DNA of 64,000 nucleotides, taken from Ornithorhynchus anatinus. Taxonomy: Eukaryota > Chordata > Mammalia > Monotremata > Ornithorhynchidae. The notes below the pieces were generated by a model. That model searched no databases, had not been told where the DNA came from, and was given only the letters and a program-made list of their open reading frames with translations. The stretch is from positions 41,526,305-41,590,304 of the forward strand of contig NC_041743.1 in assembly GCF_004115215.2 (NCBI RefSeq), in the 5' to 3' direction. Both the position numbers and the translations under genes were made by a program. Shown here in pieces: positions 63,161-64,000 of the stretch (position 1 is its first letter; each line of letters opens with the position of its first letter).

Positions 63161-64000
63161 GCAGTTTGCGCCGGATGGCCCGGCTGACTGTGTCTCCGAC
63201 CCTCTCCCTTCCTTTTCCCCTCCCCAGAGTTTATATTTTCTATATGTTCCTGTATATACTTTTATATAAAATATAAATGTCCCCCAGGAGCAGAAGAGGG
63301 GGCACGTGTGGGCCTGAGGCTGGAATGAGACACAGTAACTTGAGCTTCCAACTGCCTCCCCCGTGTGCCGTGGTGGAGGGGTGGGGGGGTAGGGGAGGAA
63401 ATGTAATTCACTTATTTCCCCTCCTTCCTCCCTCCCCCTCCCCCCACTTCCCTTCCCTCGCTTTGTTTTAAACCAGCCCCCCACCGTTGTGTTTAAGCTT
63501 GCATAGGATGTGAGACCGGCTGGGCGGAAGCCATCCGGCCCCAGCCCGCGCGGTCGACTCCGGGGCAGATTCCGGCCAACCTCCCTGGGTGTGGGAAATG
63601 GGGAAGAGCGGGTCCGCCACCTGGAGGAAGGCAGATTCCCTCCTCCCCGTCCCCCCCAGAGGAGCTTCCTCGGCTCCCAGAATGCAAAGCCATTGCCACC
63701 GTTCCCAGCGTTTTTTTGAAAGGGAAGCGGGCACGTATCCGCGTCTGGGGGTGCGGAGAAAGGGCCCGGCCTTCTGAGGTCAAAAAGCAGCCTCCCGCCC
63801 ACGGCAGCTGTGGTTTCTATCCCGAGACTCCTCACTTGGCCAGCAGATAGGAATGTGGGTCCCCACGGCTGAGTGTCTCTCCCCCCCCCCCCCCCGCCCC
63901 TGCGCAGAATAAAATGCAGCTGGCCCCTGCACTGGCAGGCAGATTCCCTTATCGTCGGCAGGGCAGAAAAGTTCCCCCTGGCGATACCTTTTCCCCAGGC
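63161..64000 (+). other. HDAC1 3'UTR
   Basis: Repeat-free sequence after the stop. It has an AT-rich patch (63230-63280) followed by pyrimidine-rich stretches. A canonical AATAAA stands at 63908-63913. Sequence to the window end holds no further supported feature. Confidence 0.7.
63908..63913 (+). terminator. Polyadenylation signal of HDAC1
   Basis: AATAAA 748 bases after the stop codon. The TATATAAAATATAAATG patch near 63262-63280 might act as a weaker earlier site. Confidence 0.7.

Overview
This is vertebrate genomic DNA, most likely from a monotreme and probably the platypus. The interspersed repeats are almost all Mon-1 type SINEs (tRNA-like head, MIR/L2-like tail ending in ATT repeats) and LINE-2 3' ends, including young copies with clear target-site duplications. 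I saw no Alu, B1 or L1 sequence. The genes have ordinary spliced structure with GT-AG introns. Echidna cannot be excluded from sequence alone.

The gene order matches human chromosome 1p35: IQCC (3' end only, +), DCDC2B (+), TMEM234 (-), EIF3I (+), an MTMR9-like gene (-), FAM167B (+), LCK (+) and HDAC1 (+). I rebuilt each gene exon by exon from splice sites, reading phase and family similarity. EIF3I (325 aa), LCK (508 aa), HDAC1 (482 aa), TMEM234 (142 aa) and FAM167B (179 aa) are intact. The MTMR9-like gene is also intact (ten exons, 556 aa), whereas its human counterpart at this position (MTMR9LP) is a pseudogene.

Layout: 1-2.5 kb is the IQCC 3' end. 3.8-9.2 kb is DCDC2B. 11.1-15.4 kb is TMEM234, which shares a 189-bp head-to-head promoter with EIF3I (15.6-19.4 kb). 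EIF3I ends tail-to-tail with the MTMR9-like gene (19.9-24.5 kb). That gene is divergent from FAM167B (25.9-30.4 kb). A repeat-rich, CA-rich 9-kb stretch leads to LCK (39.2-48.0 kb). A dense Mon-1 array (48.8-50.6 kb) runs up to the HDAC1 CpG promoter. HDAC1 (51.0-63.9 kb) fills the rest.

Functionally this is a conserved synteny block, not an operon. It holds a translation-initiation subunit (EIF3I), a T-cell Src-family kinase (LCK), a class I histone deacetylase (HDAC1), a catalytically dead myotubularin, a doublecortin-domain protein and smaller proteins. The most notable non-gene features are: a U12-type intron in EIF3I; a large inverted duplication bracketing the TMEM234/EIF3I promoter; three CTCF-like cores between the SINE array and the HDAC1 promoter; tandem amplification of Mon-1 units; and a partial duplication of the TMEM234 terminal exon. 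I found no viral, bacterial or otherwise exotic system.
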